Assembly: GCA_013397115.1 (NCBI GenBank)
Contig: VWZW01007303.1
Coordinates: 840,191-904,190 of the forward strand
DNA length: 64,000 bases
Source: Edolisoma coerulescens
Lineage: Eukaryota; Chordata; Aves; Passeriformes; Campephagidae
Reading direction: 5' to 3'
This document shows positions 47,384-61,045 of this stretch, piece by piece. A program made the position numbers and the translations under genes. The number at the start of each line of letters is the position of its first letter. The stretch's first letter is position 1. The notes below the pieces were generated by a model. It saw only the letters and a list, made by a program, of their open reading frames with translations. It was not told the DNA's origin and did no database searches.

Positions 47384-50300
47384 CCCAAATTCTCCCGACC
47401 TCTGGAAGCAGCAAAACCAGACTGATGGGACCCCCCTGCGTGGGGACGGGGGAGTGGCAGCAGACCGGCGCCTTTCCTCCCCATTAATCACGGCACAAGT
47501 TCTCCAAAGCTTGCAGGGTTAAATGAAACAGCACGGGATGGTACACAGGCAATGTGACCACAGTCATACAGATCCCTCCCGGAGGGTGGTCCTTACATCT
47601 TGTGAGCTATTATTTAAAAACATCCTTTATTTATCTCCCAGCTCGGGAATGGCTACTGTCAGAAAGATGCCCCAAATTGAGATGCATCACTATCCTAGTA
47701 TCAAAAAAATCACGTAAGGCAGAGTAAATGATCGACTCCTTCACAAACTGCACTGCAGTTCCCTCTATTTTCAAAGGAGTAATCAAAGTAAATCCTCAGA
47801 AAGTTTTTAATATTAAACATGGGGTGTGCATAATAGGTAGGACAGAATTTGATGGCGCTATGTCAGCTGAAAAAGAACCTAATGAGTTACAAGAGAAGCC
47901 ACTGCAACTGAAAAGGCTCCAATTTGATTGTTAATGTTCTAGTAATGGCCCACAACACTGGAATTTCTGCTCACACAGCAAGCTCGGTGCAAAGGACAGT
48001 TACAGAAAAAACACTTGTACTCCAAGTTTCATTTCTCCTACTTTGAGATTATAAAAGAAAAAAGAGCCTTCCACTATGTTTGAAAGCATTTCTGCCACAT
48101 TCATCCCTTCTTTCTCCTAAAAGCTTCTAAACAGACTTAGCACTAAACCCTCTGAAAGCTGGGGTTTATTCTAATTCCAGTTCACATTCCTGCAACTGAG
48201 AAAGGGAAAGTCCAATATTCCCCCTCCCCAGCAGGCTCTGCCTTTTGCTCCCATCACTGGCCTTGGGGCTGCTCTAACTCCACTCCCTGCAGCAACAGCT
48301 TCCAGAGGGCTTCAGTGACACCCTGCAGGTGAACACGACCCCTTCCCGCAGGGATATCTGCTGGGATATCTCTTTCTACAGCACATTCTTCCTGCTCCTA
48401 TTCACTGCATCCTTCCCCTTATCTGCACCTCTCCTCTTCCTTCCGTGCCTCCAGCCTACCAAGTAAAATAAGGCTTGACAACCACACAATAAATTTTTTA
48501 AAGTGTATGCTTTAGGGATATTTCTTCCTCTGAATATTTATTCCGGCTTTTACAAAGGAATTTATCCAATTATTAATTCAACGAGAAAAACTAGAGAAAA
48601 AAGTATGTGATCAGACGAGCCTAACTTCAAGCCACGTATTCAGGTAACAGAACTATTTTCAGTTATTTTGACGTGGGTTTCAAAACAGAAGGATAAAGTG
48701 AATGAGTTCTAAAGATGGGAACTGGCCAGGACTTTGTGCTCCATCTGAAAATAGCTGTGTAACACTAACAGTGCTGCCCTACCAGCGCGCACTCACCCAG
48801 CACACATCGCAAACTGCACGTTGTGCTGCGGCTCGGAATTCCAGCCTCACGGGGAAGGAGGCTGAAGTGATTGCGAGCTACTTGTACATTCCTCAGCACT
48901 GGGCTACCAAGGCTGGAGCAGCATTCCGGGCGATTCAGGATATTCTGGAAAATGAAACGGTGGCAGCTCTGCCCCTCTGAGGACTCTGCTCAAATCTCCT
49001 GTCTGCAGCCAGGACTTTAAACTGTCCCTCTCACCCCCACTCGGGCACTCCTCGCAGATTTGCAGAACAGTTTGGGGAGATTCACTAAATTTCTACAGTC
49101 CTTAATTTTTTACGGTACAGACTTCGCTTCCAGATTTTCCTGTTTGTGCAACTCCTTCTTTTCACCTGTTCTAAACACGCAGGCGAAGCATCAAGGATTT
49201 TGGCTTCAGATGGGATCCACTCACCAGCTAAATCACTGCCTGCAACCACAGGGGTTTATGGCTTTTCACTCTTTCAAGTATTAACTATGCTCAATTTTCT
49301 GCCTAATTTTATCAGATTTTCAAGTGTGCTTAGAAAGACACCCGACTGCTGCGTTTGAGGGGTGTCTGTGCCACTTCTGTGTCCGTGAGCAAGTTCATTT
49401 TGCTTCCTTTCCCCCTGAGAGTACTCACTGTAATATTGTTTTGCTTTCCCTCTAAGGTTGAGAAGAGGCACGTTATGAATATTCATTTCCCTTGTACAGT
49501 CTGGGGCAGCAAAAACATAAACTTGTTCATTTTATGGGTCTGTCCTCTGTTTTATTCCAATAGATTTTATTGGGAAAGGGGTGAGGGTTTTGACATGTAT
49601 TATTAACAAATGAGGAACTGCCTAGAATTTGTCACACTGCCATGACAGCAAACATTTCTCCAAAATGGTCTGTGCTGATCAGCCTCGATGTACCACAAAC
49701 TCAGGGTTTACTATGACCTGATCTTGCTCAGACAGTTTTGCCAACCAATTAACCATTATCTCAGACAAGAGCACTCTAAGTATTAACTTTTTCAAACTCT
49801 TTTTAGTATTCTACTTTGGGATGTGCTTAAACACAGTTCCTCAGAGTGAACCTCTTTTCCTAAACCTTTCTTTATTATCCCCTAAATTTACATTCACCCA
49901 GCTCTCCCTACAGGCAGAAAAGGCTGAGGATGCCTAGGTTGAAATTTAAGCACATCTTGAGTCATCTGGGTCTGTAAAAGCCTGTATTATACAGACTTTC
50001 CTACCAGGGCTGGCATTAACCTTTCTGCTTAACATTACACTTTCCCAAAAAATCCAAACACATCACAGGATGTACATAAACACAACAACTTCATACACAT
50101 TTATCACCTCCAACATAAGCAGTAGATAATTTTTCTGGGGAAAAAAAACCCCAACCAAACCCGAAATCAAACCTGTTTTTCTCTTGTATCACCTTTAACC
50201 TCAGGACATTGATCAAATACACTTTAAATGGAATTTTCTTGTAGCCCAAACATCAGTGCAGGTCTGGAGAGGGCCGTGAGTTGTAAATAATCAAAAGGAA

Positions 50301-51767
50301 ACGGCTGATAACTGCAAGCACTGCAAATAATTTTCATTTCTGCCTTTAGAAGTAATTCCCTCACACTTATTAGTGCTTTACTGATCATTTATTCAGAAAG
50401 TACTTTGTGTTTCCTCAGCTAAAGCATTCCTTGAAAAAAGAATGCCCTATGCAGGGCAGCTGGAATTTGCAAGGCTGAACGGGGTTGCATGTAGACTACA
50501 ATACTACATGTTGTGATAGGTGTGTGGAAAACTCCTTTGGAATTAGCCTGCTCCTCCTCAAAACCCCTTTGTGAGACACAGCCCCCATGGCTGGGTGTGC
50601 AATTTATGATGGCAAGGAGTAAGGGAAAGATAAAATTTCCACTTCAGCCATCTTTCACTGTTATTGCTTTTGATTGCTTTGACAGGGCACATTAAAAAAA
50701 AAAAAATCTTATTTTTACCTTCTCTGTTTTTGTTATATTTTCCTTCGATAGCAGGTCCTCTGAGCTAAAAACCACATCACACACATTATACAGCACCAAA
50801 TCTGATCACAGCAGAGACCTGCGAAGGTTCCAGTAAAACCAAGCGCACATCCCCTTTTACACCCCAAGAGTCGTTTTGTTTCCTGATGAGAAAATTCCCA
50901 TTAAGGAGAAACGAAACCCATTTCTGGCTCAGCCCGAGAAGGCGGCACAGCCCCTCCAAACCAAGAGCAAACTGTTTGCATTACCCTTCCCTCACTCTCA
51001 ATGTGCATATGCTGAAAAAACTCCGTGGTTTTTTCCTGTTCTATGGACTGAACCCAACTGGGTTTAACTGTGCCACATCCAGAGAGCAGAGTTTGTGTTT
51101 AAAGGCAGAATTGTTTTTTCTTTGCCTACACAGGAGCAATACTGAGACAAAACACTGAGCAAATCCACCGTGGCACCGGGCTGTAACTGCAGTGACCCAC
51201 CCAGCAGAAAGAAAACCCTCATTAACCACTTTACCCAGACACTGACACCTGGCATTCTCTTGGTCTCCACATTTTAACTTTTACTTGAAAATTACAGTGA
51301 AGTTTTGTTTTAAAAAAATAAAGTACACTGTTCCTTTTTGAAATAAAAATATTTAGCATTTTTAATGCTTACTATTTTTCCTTTCAAGATTTAGGAAAAA
51401 AAAAAAAAGAATTTTGAATATACTGTTTCTGCAAGGCAACACCGCTCCTCCAAATCCACAACAAGGCTCCAATTTCACTTTAAGTGCTTGCAAGATTAAG
51501 ACCCTAAAAGCCAAGGGTGCTAACATAATACACTTATTTTATAAAACTGAAGACAAAGGAATCTTGAACAGATGGAAGAAGGCTTCCTCAAAACACAGAC
51601 ACAACCTCCCTTTACTTCAAAATAAATATATTCACATTATTTTTAAAGGTAAGTTGTGACAACCTTGTTGATTAGTGCAATTCATGTGGCAGCATTCGCT
51701 TTTCCCTAGCTCTGTACTGCATACTGAAAATAAGGCAATTAAATGAGAAAATTAATTCCATTAATTA

Positions 51768-51834
51768 AAAATGTTCAGTCTCAAGCAAGACAGAACGAAA
51801 TTTAAAATGTTCAGTCTCAAGCAAGACAGAACGA
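51768..51834. repeat. Perfect 31-bp direct duplication
   Basis: The words 'aaaatgttcagtctcaagc' and 'aagacagaacga' recur without mismatch at 51768-51798 and 51804-51834, a 36-bp offset. The identity suggests a recent tandem duplication. Confidence 0.95.
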
Positions 51835-52590
51835 TCTGAGTGAGAATTACAGCTGTATAAATGTACATAAACCAAAATGTTTTCCTTGACATGTACTTTC
51901 CTTTAGGAAGGATAAATTCTGCAGCACAAAGCAATGATAATGCTATTTTAACAGCATCATAAAGCTGGAGAGAGATATATAAAAGGTCTGTTTTATCTTT
52001 TAAAGAGAAACCCCCTGATGTACATAGGAAAATTTACAAGTAAAATACCACCCTTCCCACAAATTCCTTACTGGTGAGCCTGACTGAAAACTCTGGTCAA
52101 GTCAGGAAAGAAAATCATTAAACTTTGCCGAATCCATAAAGCTCTGTAGCTGGAGTTTCAATACAGATCATTTTATAGTAAAATTAAAATAGAAGCCCTT
52201 TTTAATTATATAAAGTGTGCACATTATTACTGAGGAGAGAAATACACGCTTTCCTCAAGAACCATAAAATTGGCTGCTGGGAATTAGACTTCAGCTGCAA
52301 TTATTATATGGTCCTATAAAGGATATTGAAAGTCTGATAAAATTGCACCCTTGTCATGTAACAGCGATGCTTAATGCTAAATAACCACTCTGCAGCATTC
52401 CAGTCATAGCTTCCCCCAAACATCATCGCTCCCTTCTCACACCGAAAACACAGCAGGACTGGGGAGCTAAAAGTGCACCTAAATATTTGAAATACCAAAT
52501 GAACAGGTCAAGAGATATGTAAAGCCACACGGAGGCAAAGCAACACATGTGATAAATGAATACTGATGGCTGTTTATAAAGGAAAGCTCT

Positions 52591-52668
52591 CTATGGATAC
52601 CCACCCAACCCTCCATGGATACTGCCCAGCCCTCCATGGATACTGCCCAACCATGGGTACTGCCCAAT
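52591..52668. repeat. 21-bp tandem repeat, about 3.5 units
   Basis: Units based on 'ctccatggatactgcccag' occur at about 52611-52631 and 52632-52652, with diverged copies on each side. On the minus strand it makes a repetitive 'SMEGWAV' open frame that is not a gene. Confidence 0.9.
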
Positions 52669-54790
52669 GTAGCAGACTACCCAGGACGAGAGGGAAATAA
52701 AAAAGAGCAACACAATGAAGCAGAGTGACAAAGACCAGTGCCATACATTCCTCATGGCTGCTTTCCTTCTCCTTGCAGCGTGTGTTGTAAACTGTGAGTA
52801 TTTGTTATGCCTCCACACAGCTACAGGAGACTGGCTGGACTTCTCCTGGAGAACATGGAAATTGCTTTTACCTCAGACCTCCAGGTAAGAGCATGGGCCT
52901 AAAACCTGGAGATATTTCTCATCCCACAGACTCCACTGCACTCCCAACTCAGCCAGGCTGAGGTTTTTATGTGTATTAAGAATATCAAAGAAATATTTCT
53001 GTGACAGGTGACATAAGGCACGCGCAGGGGATGGCGGGGCAAGAGAGAGGCTGTGGGGCGTGGGAGCAGGGCTGTAAATTTTGCTCCTGCAAATGAAGGA
53101 AAAGAGAAAATTCTGTCTCCTACAAAGAAGCCCTGACAAAGTCCCTCACCTTTTCAACAGCACGGGTGGGATGTAAATCCTACCTTCTCTTCCAGGCTTT
53201 GGTCAGATCTGCTGCCCAGATCCCAGCACCTGTGATCGTGCCAGGCTTCAGAAAGAAGCCTCTGCCCGAGAGCACACGAAGGATCCCACACAGCTCTTGT
53301 TTGACACCACTTCTCAGTCGTGAAAAAAGCCAGACTGTTCCAAATCAAACCTACTCAGCTCCCAAATTATGGCAGGAAACTGCACCGTGTGTTAGTGCGG
53401 AGATGGAGGGGCTGCAGTGCCTCTCCCCTGCACTCACTGCTGGGCTCCCAGGCTGCAGGTATGATGGGAATGTTTTCATGGAGGGGTTTCTTTCCAAGCC
53501 AGAGCTGTGGGTGCCCATCCCATGCCCACACTGCTCATGCCAGGCAAACTGCCTGTGATGGTCAGGACCCTCTCTGAGTTATCTGCTCCTCTCATGGCAT
53601 GGGCAGGTGGGCAAAGGGAGCTGTTCTGTGTTCAGTGGAACATTACTGAGACTCTGAGCAGGAAATAAGTGAAGGAAAACTCACAGACCACAGCTGACTA
53701 ACCTAAAAACAACATTTCTGAGGCAGCTGTGGCCCAGGAAGAGCGTGGTGAGTCCCTGCATCCCTACAGAGGAATTGGCCACTGGGCACTGCTCAACTAT
53801 GGATGGCAAAGCATAAAAAATTACATTTGTTAGCTCAGACTGAGCATCTGAAAACACTGACCTTTCAACCAGTTAATCATTAAACTAAAACATTAAAAAA
53901 TTAGTTTTTATTTGAAGCATGCATGAAATGTGCTCCTTAAACAGTAAAACCAGTAAAGGCCAGGGTACTACAAAGCCTTAAAAGTATTTAAAAGTATTAA
54001 TTACACCTCAAAACCCCTCTTGAGGTATTTTGAATATTATATATAATGTTAATGTTTTATAAAAGTATAAAATGACACACACAGAGTCAAGTGCCAACAG
54101 CTCAGTCAGGCCAAGATGTGGCAGTGGAGACTTGGGCTCCTCACTCCCTCTCAGCTGTGGGTACAGTTGCAAAAAGAAAAATCTGTTCTGGCAGTTATTT
54201 ATTTAGCACTGGGGAAAACAAAAAAATCAACTCCCAAAATGTAAAAAGAAATGAACTGAAACCAAATGCCAAACAAAGAAAGTTCGGATGCCAAACAAAA
54301 GGGAAGTTGAAAACACATAAAATAAAGGCCTTTGAATAAAATTTATGATCACACTTACACTGCACAGAACTGAAATTTGGTAGTGATTTACTTTTCAGTA
54401 AGGCTTTTTCTTTTGTTTTTTTTGGAAGGCATGACAAGTTTTCTCTATCCTTTAAAAGTACAATTATTGCTGTTTCTTGGTGAAGCTTCGAGATGCTTTT
54501 TTTTTTTGTTAAAATTGTCTGAACCCTCTAACAAACAAAATACTGAGGATCACACGGTATCATCATAATATAAATTGATTAATACAAAAACATTAACATG
54601 CAAATGCAATGGGAAGTCATGAAATGTGCCACAGTTAAAGTTCTCTCCATTAGAAACAATACAGGAGTGTATCAGCTCCAGAATAAAACCATTGCTCGTA
54701 TTTACCTTATTAAAGGTAGGGAAAATGCCCAGTAGCTTTCACACAAACACGAGCCATTAGTTTCTCAGAATAAGGGAATAATTTGCTTAC

Positions 54791-54869
54791 CTGGAACATC
54801 AATTAATCTCTTATAAACATTCAAGAAGGCTGCCTCTGCTTCTTTGCTTCGTTTGCCCAATGCGTCAAT
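54791..54869 (-). CDS. CUX1: CUX1 coding exon (about exon 4), coiled-coil N-terminal region
   Basis: The minus strand reads a pyrimidine-rich acceptor (cccctttttag-like, AG at 54870-54871), then 26 codons beginning IDALGKRSKEAEAAF and ending KRLIDVP, plus one base (G) before a consensus donor gtaagc (GT at 54789-54790). Length is 79 bp, entering in phase 0 and leaving in phase 1; the trailing G pairs with AT of the next exon to give Asp. This is the charged coiled-coil segment of CUX1/CASP just before the DPVPALDLG segment. Mammalian CUX1, from memory, has Ser where this sequence has Gly (ALSKRS versus ALGKRS). The upstream exons (MAANVG..., RELDAT..., DLRKQV...) were looked for between 54870 and 64000 and not found, so they probably lie beyond the right edge. 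Confidence 0.96.
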
Positions 54870-57019
54870 CTAAAAGGGGAGATGAGAAAAGGGGCTTTAA
54901 GACTTGTTCCAATACAACTCTCACACTCAGAGCTATAAATATAAATGAATAGATTTCGTGTAAAACTAGTAAGTACATAAAAAGGGAACCCAGGTCTCCT
55001 GTGTACAGCTCCTATAGAAGCAGCCTTAAAAGATTGTTCCTGCCACATTTGTACTGAATATAATTTAAAGTCCATTTTTCAGCCCAATAACAAGCATCAA
55101 TATTTTCATGAACACCCCTGCCTGTTGTGATTCTTTACTTTAAATCTTTATAAAAACCCTGGTATTTGCCAGGCAGATTCTCTCCTCAATAACTGTTTTC
55201 CTTTACCACTTATTGAGATCTAACACAGCAAATGGAACCATGGCCACTTTTGATGTCCCACTCTGCCTTTATTGTGGTAAATAGATTTTTCTATTATTTC
55301 CAATAAGCCTGTGAGGGGATGAAGAGATGAACTTGTTGAGCACCCGGTGATATTTAACACTAAATAACTATGAATCTTCTACATGCAAAGAAGTTTTCTA
55401 ATACAGCTCAGGCACAGTCTGAGTCTGCACTCCTCAGCTCCTCGGACCAGCTTCTCCTTGTGTTCTGTAACAAACACAATACTCATCTAAGAACTTATTT
55501 TTATCATTTTATTATTTTCCCCTACGTCTGTATTTTCATCTAAAACTCCATTTTACAAGGAAAGGCAGCCTAACGGCTCCGAGAATAAAATACTTATTCC
55601 ACAGCAACTTTTTTTGGTAAACATGTATTTTCGTATTGTTCCAGAAACCAGAGCATTAACTATTACTAAATATTGACAATAAACAACCAAAGTGACTCAG
55701 GATCAGATCCAGTGAATTAATACTCCAAAGCAGAGGGACAGAAAGGGAAACAGGAAAGCCTGACACAGCTCTGTGGCAGCTTACCCAAATCAGGAAACCA
55801 AAGGCATGGAGATTATCGTTCCCATATTTTAATAAAAGGCAAGGAAGGATCTGAAGAACTGCGGATACAAAGGCCTGATATCAATTCTTCTGTGTATTTG
55901 AAAGGCAGTGAATATTATGGAACCATTTAAAGGTGCGGACGTCACCGCGGCCTAAAAAAAGGAAGGCCCTGTCTGAAAAACGTCCTTGAATTCTTTCTCT
56001 ACATTATTGATTCGGTAGATAAGGCAGAAACAATGGCCAGAGTTTACTGTATCTGTATTTCAGGAAAGTATCTGATATTTTATTCTGCAGGAGGGGGATA
56101 TGCAGCACTGGAAAGCGTGTGACCAGGCCAGGGCTTTGCCAGCGCTCGGGCTCGGGGTGCCAGGGAGAGGAAACGCGCAGGGAGGAGGGGAGATAAAGCA
56201 GGAGGGTGCTGCGGGGTCAGCCCTGGTGCCACTTGTGTTTGCTTTGTACTGAAATGCCTCTGTGAAGAGAAGGGAAAGATTTGGGAAGGGAGAGGGGGGC
56301 GATCCTACAACGTGGATGATTAAACAATGTAGGGAGTCGGAGTGCAGCGCAGGACAGCGCGGGGCTGGTGGGGATCAGCCTCATGGCTGGTAAGTGACTT
56401 GTAGAGATCATTAGGGGTAGGATTAAGGCCAGAAAACCAAAGGACAAGGACAATCGTAGAAATCACACAGAAGCACAATGCACAACGTATAAGCCAAGAA
56501 AAGACTTGGAGGGGAGGAGGGGCCAAGGAGGGAAATAAGGACACGGGCAGTGTCCGCACAGCGTTTGGCAGCAGCAGCAAGGAAATCTTGGGAGATACGG
56601 CGAGAGGCTGGGAAGAGAGGAATTCTGGCAACACAATACAAGGTTGTAGTTAAAGAAATAAACCAAGTTCCTCTTTCACTTATATCCCCCCAGGATCTGG
56701 ATTAATTTATGGAGATGGGTGGAAGTGTGGTGTAACTGAAACCTGACCTATTTGCAACTTATCAAAGGGTATTGGAAAAGTGATAAATGAGCATCAGATG
56801 TCGAAATGATGGAGGACGTGGAGAGCAAAAATAAATTCTCAAGAAGGGCTGGCCATGCTGGTCTTTCAGAGTTTACCAAGAAAGACCATGGAAAGGCACT
56901 GGAATCTCCCAGGGCATCCGACATGCTGCAGAGCAAGGGATTGATGGTTGTGAACAACCCACTTAATAATTTGAATTCGAGCAATCACAGATGGACTGAT
57001 ACTCATTAGGGAAGGAGAA

Positions 57020-57125
57020 CAGAAGCAATTCGGAGAGAACATTTTCACACGAGAAGTACTTGAAATGAGCCTGTGGAACGAAGTGCCAAAGGCAGGGAGG
57101 CCCCGGGATGTGTAAATCCATGCTG
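57020..57125 (+). mobile_element. Possible ancient LINE (CR1/L3-like) remnant
   Basis: 'gcctgtggaacgaagtgcca' and 'aaggcagggaggccccggga' resemble the 'tgtggaact...ggaggtggt' part of CR1/L3 3' ends, but no tail octamer and no other landmark are seen. Weak call. Confidence 0.25.
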
Positions 57126-59789
57126 GGGAGTGTCAGGCACCGCTCGGGGATGGAGTGAGAAGGAAGGGGCACCACCGGGGACACTTGTGCAGTTGAGCTG
57201 TTTCATGGGTGCACAGAGACTCTCTGAAGGCCAAACCACACCATATGTTACACTTCTGGACTTCAACGTTCCCACGTACAATTTTCTCTCGCTGCTGCTC
57301 GGCAGAGAGCAGCCAAATTTAAATTACTATTATTAAATACAATTAGCATTACAGCACTGATTCTGTACAGTATTTTGAAAAATTCATTTGCCCCTTTTAT
57401 GAAAAGCAAAGCGTTTAAAATGCTTCAATTTCTGGGAAATAACAGGATGGATTTGTTTTCCTATTACAGTTTTTCCACATTTTAATAAAGAACATTTGTA
57501 CTTTTATTCTCTCTAAGTATTACAGAAGGTATGGTTTATTTGCTCCTTACCAGTTAATAGAGTGATGGAAATATAAACCAGATTTGCAACAACATCTTCC
57601 ATGGAGATCAGAGACTTTCCAAAGGAAGCAGTTTGTAAATCACAGGTATTTTACACCTTTTTTCGCCCCCAAATTCAGAACCAGAATTCCAAACAATCCC
57701 ACCAGGCAGAAATATGGTTTTATGTTTTAGTTGTTAAAAAAAACAAATCAATCTGTCTGGTTTAAAGTTCTACTAAAAATGAGCACTGCAACTATTTTAT
57801 ATCTTAAAATAAAATTCAGAAAAAGCACCATGACAACTTTAACTGGAATAAAATAATAATTAAGCATGCCAGCACCCAGGTGCATAAGGAAACAAGGAAA
57901 TATGGGAGGAAAAAAACATCAAAAATAGCAAAATATAAATGAAGTCCAGAGAGAGAGCAAACAGAGCACTGAAATGACATGGAAATATTTGGAAGTTCAC
58001 TGAAAATTTTTCAAATTAAAGTAAAATTGGTTCAGGAGCCAACAAGGCTGAGCTGCAATCAGCTCACATTAAACAGTTGAACTACATTATAAAACTCTTG
58101 CTGAACATTTTTATTTGACTCTAAAAACTTCAGGGACCCTGAAAGAAGTCAACTTATAATTACACTCGCGTTGTCTTGACACGAGCTTAGCTCCAAATCT
58201 TAATTTATCTAAACCAGGCCCCATTATGTCTTCTCTGAGCAGAAAGAAACAACAGTGACCTCTGTATTCCCCACCACCCCCATAAACATATGTTCACTTT
58301 TAAGTTTTGGCATCCTATTTGTCTTGATAATACCACTGGCACTGCAGTGAGATAACAGAACTGAGACACCAGGAATCCTCCCTGCTCAGCACAGCCTTCA
58401 TCTCACTCTTCATCCCTAAAGCATCGCTGGAGCTACGCGGGGCAGCCACGGCCAGACACCGGGCTGAGACCAGTCCTCCCTGTATCCACCTTGTTTTTCC
58501 AGGTCAAATGCTCTCCTGAGGTGTTGTTCAGGGTACCAAGGTCACCCCGGAGGCTGAGCGTCTCCCCTTCCCCTCCAGAATTGTCTCCCTCCAACCTGCC
58601 CGTGGAGATCTCAGTGGTCTGATCCCACTCTCCACTGCTTGCTGCCTAACACTGCTGGCCTGCTCCCCCAAAAGCATGGACAGCCTGGCTCAGGAGCACT
58701 TTTCCCAGTCCAATACCCACTGCACCTGGCTAAAATCAAAATATCATCAATGAAATCCACAGATTTATCTCCACGTTTGCGTAAGCACCGTAAATCTGGC
58801 ACCTATGCCAGGGAAGGTGCTGAACGCAGCTTTATCCGAATGTTGCCTCTTTCAGCTATGTCCAGCCAAGTTCAGAAAGATAAAAGCAAAGCCCGTGGCT
58901 TTAGTTTGGAATCTGTCGCTTTTTATGCAGTAGGAGATTTCAGCATTAATTCAAGCCTGATGTTTACTGCCCCCCAATCTCCTGAGCACAGGTCTGCAGG
59001 GCTGGGATGCTCTGGGCTGTATGAACGTGGTATCATCACCCCATGGACTGCAGTCAGACTGAAGGATGCACAACTCTCCTCCTGAATTTAAAGATGGAAC
59101 AGGATGATGAAGCTCTCTGCAAGGAAGCTGGACTGCCAGATGCCAGCACATCCTGCACTGACACTTAAATTCTCTGAACTGACGGGGATCAGCACATTAA
59201 CACATTTCAGAGCACGAGACCGGCACACGTGCTGCTCGTCTTGGATCCACTCGGATCATTCAGCAGAGCTGGATGATTGGGATGCTGGACTCAGCATCCC
59301 AAAGACAGCTCCTTTGTGAGGGGCTCCCAGTGCTGTGTCTGTCTGGCATTACCAAAGCACTGGTGATTTACTCTCAGTACCACAAACACAAATGTTCACA
59401 CAACTGTGCTAAATATGAACTTTGCAGTCCCAGCTCTTCCACTTATCCTCACAGTTCTCCAATTTAATTCTCACTCTCATTAACCACCTTAACATGTCTT
59501 TTACTGTCCTGCACACAACCTGGAACTAATTTATCAAGTAAAAAGAAATTATTTAAAAGAGAAGTTATTTTTCTGTTCTGATTTTTAATAAATGGATGCC
59601 TTAAGGAGACACCCATCCTTCTTCCCTTACACATCTTCTGTCGTATTGTTTTGCATCACGAAGTCTGATTTTCTTTCCATTTGTCTTTAATTACTTCAAG
59701 TTACCAAAACACCATTAAGAACTGGAAGAACCATATGAAACAAAGGGAAAAGCACGAGAACAACTCATTAAAGCACTACTCGTTTAAGC

Positions 59790-60070
59790 CATGCTGTATT
59801 CTTGAATAACTGCTTTCAAATCAAATGGTGGCTGTAGCAGGATTATTAATGCATCAGTCTTGCTTTGAAGCCTTTACAATACAGTTGGCTTGATTTTCCT
59901 TTCCTAATACCAAGAGATATCTACATTAGTAAATAAATTAATTAAAAATAACATTGTAATTTACAAATTAATAAAAATTCATAGTTCACCATCCCTGTTA
60001 ATTTACTTTACCACTGACAAAAGAAAAAGTAAAAAATTCTTATTTTTAGCTTTGTTGCAATTAGAACACT
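59790..60070. promoter_or_regulatory. Candidate conserved non-coding element, very AT-rich
   Basis: 'ggattattaatgcatcagtc' and 'cttgctttgaagcctttac' are followed by TAAT/ATTA-dense sequence such as 'aaattaattaaaaataac'. The left half is not low complexity; the right half partly is. This is a motif-based guess only. Confidence 0.22.
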
Positions 60071-61045
60071 TTTGAAGCAAAATTAAAAAGAAATTATTTC
60101 TGTGCAGTTGCTTAAGGCATATGGTGTGGATTTTAGCTGGGCTATAAATTCTTTAACGGAATTAAGGACTTCACAGTGGATCCAATACCAATCTGTTTAA
60201 CAAAGCTGCTTGGGTCGGGACATAGGTACAGCACCAGGAAAGAGCCTGGGAAGGGCACGCCTGCCTCACCAACTTGTTGGTTTAACCTCAAGTTAAGCAG
60301 AGAGCTTTAGGAAGGACTCAAACCCCTCAACTTTTCAGTTCTGTTCCCTCCACTGTGAAACAGCTGCAACCTCGAACCCTTAAAACCTCCTCTTCCTTTC
60401 ATGCCCAGATAAATCCTGATTTTCCCAGACAAACAACGCTGCCATCCCCTGAGGAATGTTCTCACAGGACAGCTTCTTGCTGCTTTTCCAATCTTTGATC
60501 TTCCTTCCCAGTAACACAGCCCAGCCCAACATGTGCCTGCAGATACTGACAGCAGAGCCACAGCTCTGATTAAATCCTGTTTGCCACCCTGCCTTTGGAT
60601 CAGCGGGTGTGCTGTCCCTGCTGGACCTCTCCTGGAGCCTAGGATAGCACACCTGCCTCCCTCCCCACCTCTCTCTGCACTTCAGAGCAGGTTTCCCAGC
60701 TCCTGCTCTCACCCAGCTCCCAGCCCATCCATGGGGCAGGCAGGGAGCAGCCCTGCTCCCTCCTCCTGCCTCTGCCGAAGCATGATTCAGCTCAGCGGCT
60801 CAGTGAAAAGCTAAGGAAGGAGAGGAAGAATTTATTTTCCACTGTGCTGGCAAACTGAACTGACTCATCCTGTGCATTTGCTGGGTTCAGCACGAGGGAG
60901 GAGGTGGGGACCCAGGGCTGGGGCAAGGAACCCCACGGCTTCGGTCCCTCACCTGCACGGATCGGGAACGGAACGAAACCAGAGTGACGAGGAAGGGATG
61001 GCAAAAGGAGGCTCAGAGTGCCAAATGTTACCAAAATTCCCTTTT

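Larger units (their letters stand above)
40555..54790 (-). other. CUX1: CUX1 intron, 14.2 kb, between the 79-bp and 138-bp exons
   Basis: It contains three CR1 copies (40750-41137, 44346-44790, 46036-46310), the CpG-rich island and its minisatellite (44955-45960), an N at 47383, a 31-bp direct duplication (51768-51834) and a small 21-bp tandem repeat (52591-52668). 41138-44345 is mostly unique AT-rich sequence, with candidate regulatory patches at 42640-42900 and 44095-44215. 46311-51767 and 52669-54790 are unique sequence where nothing is recognised. Confidence 0.88.
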
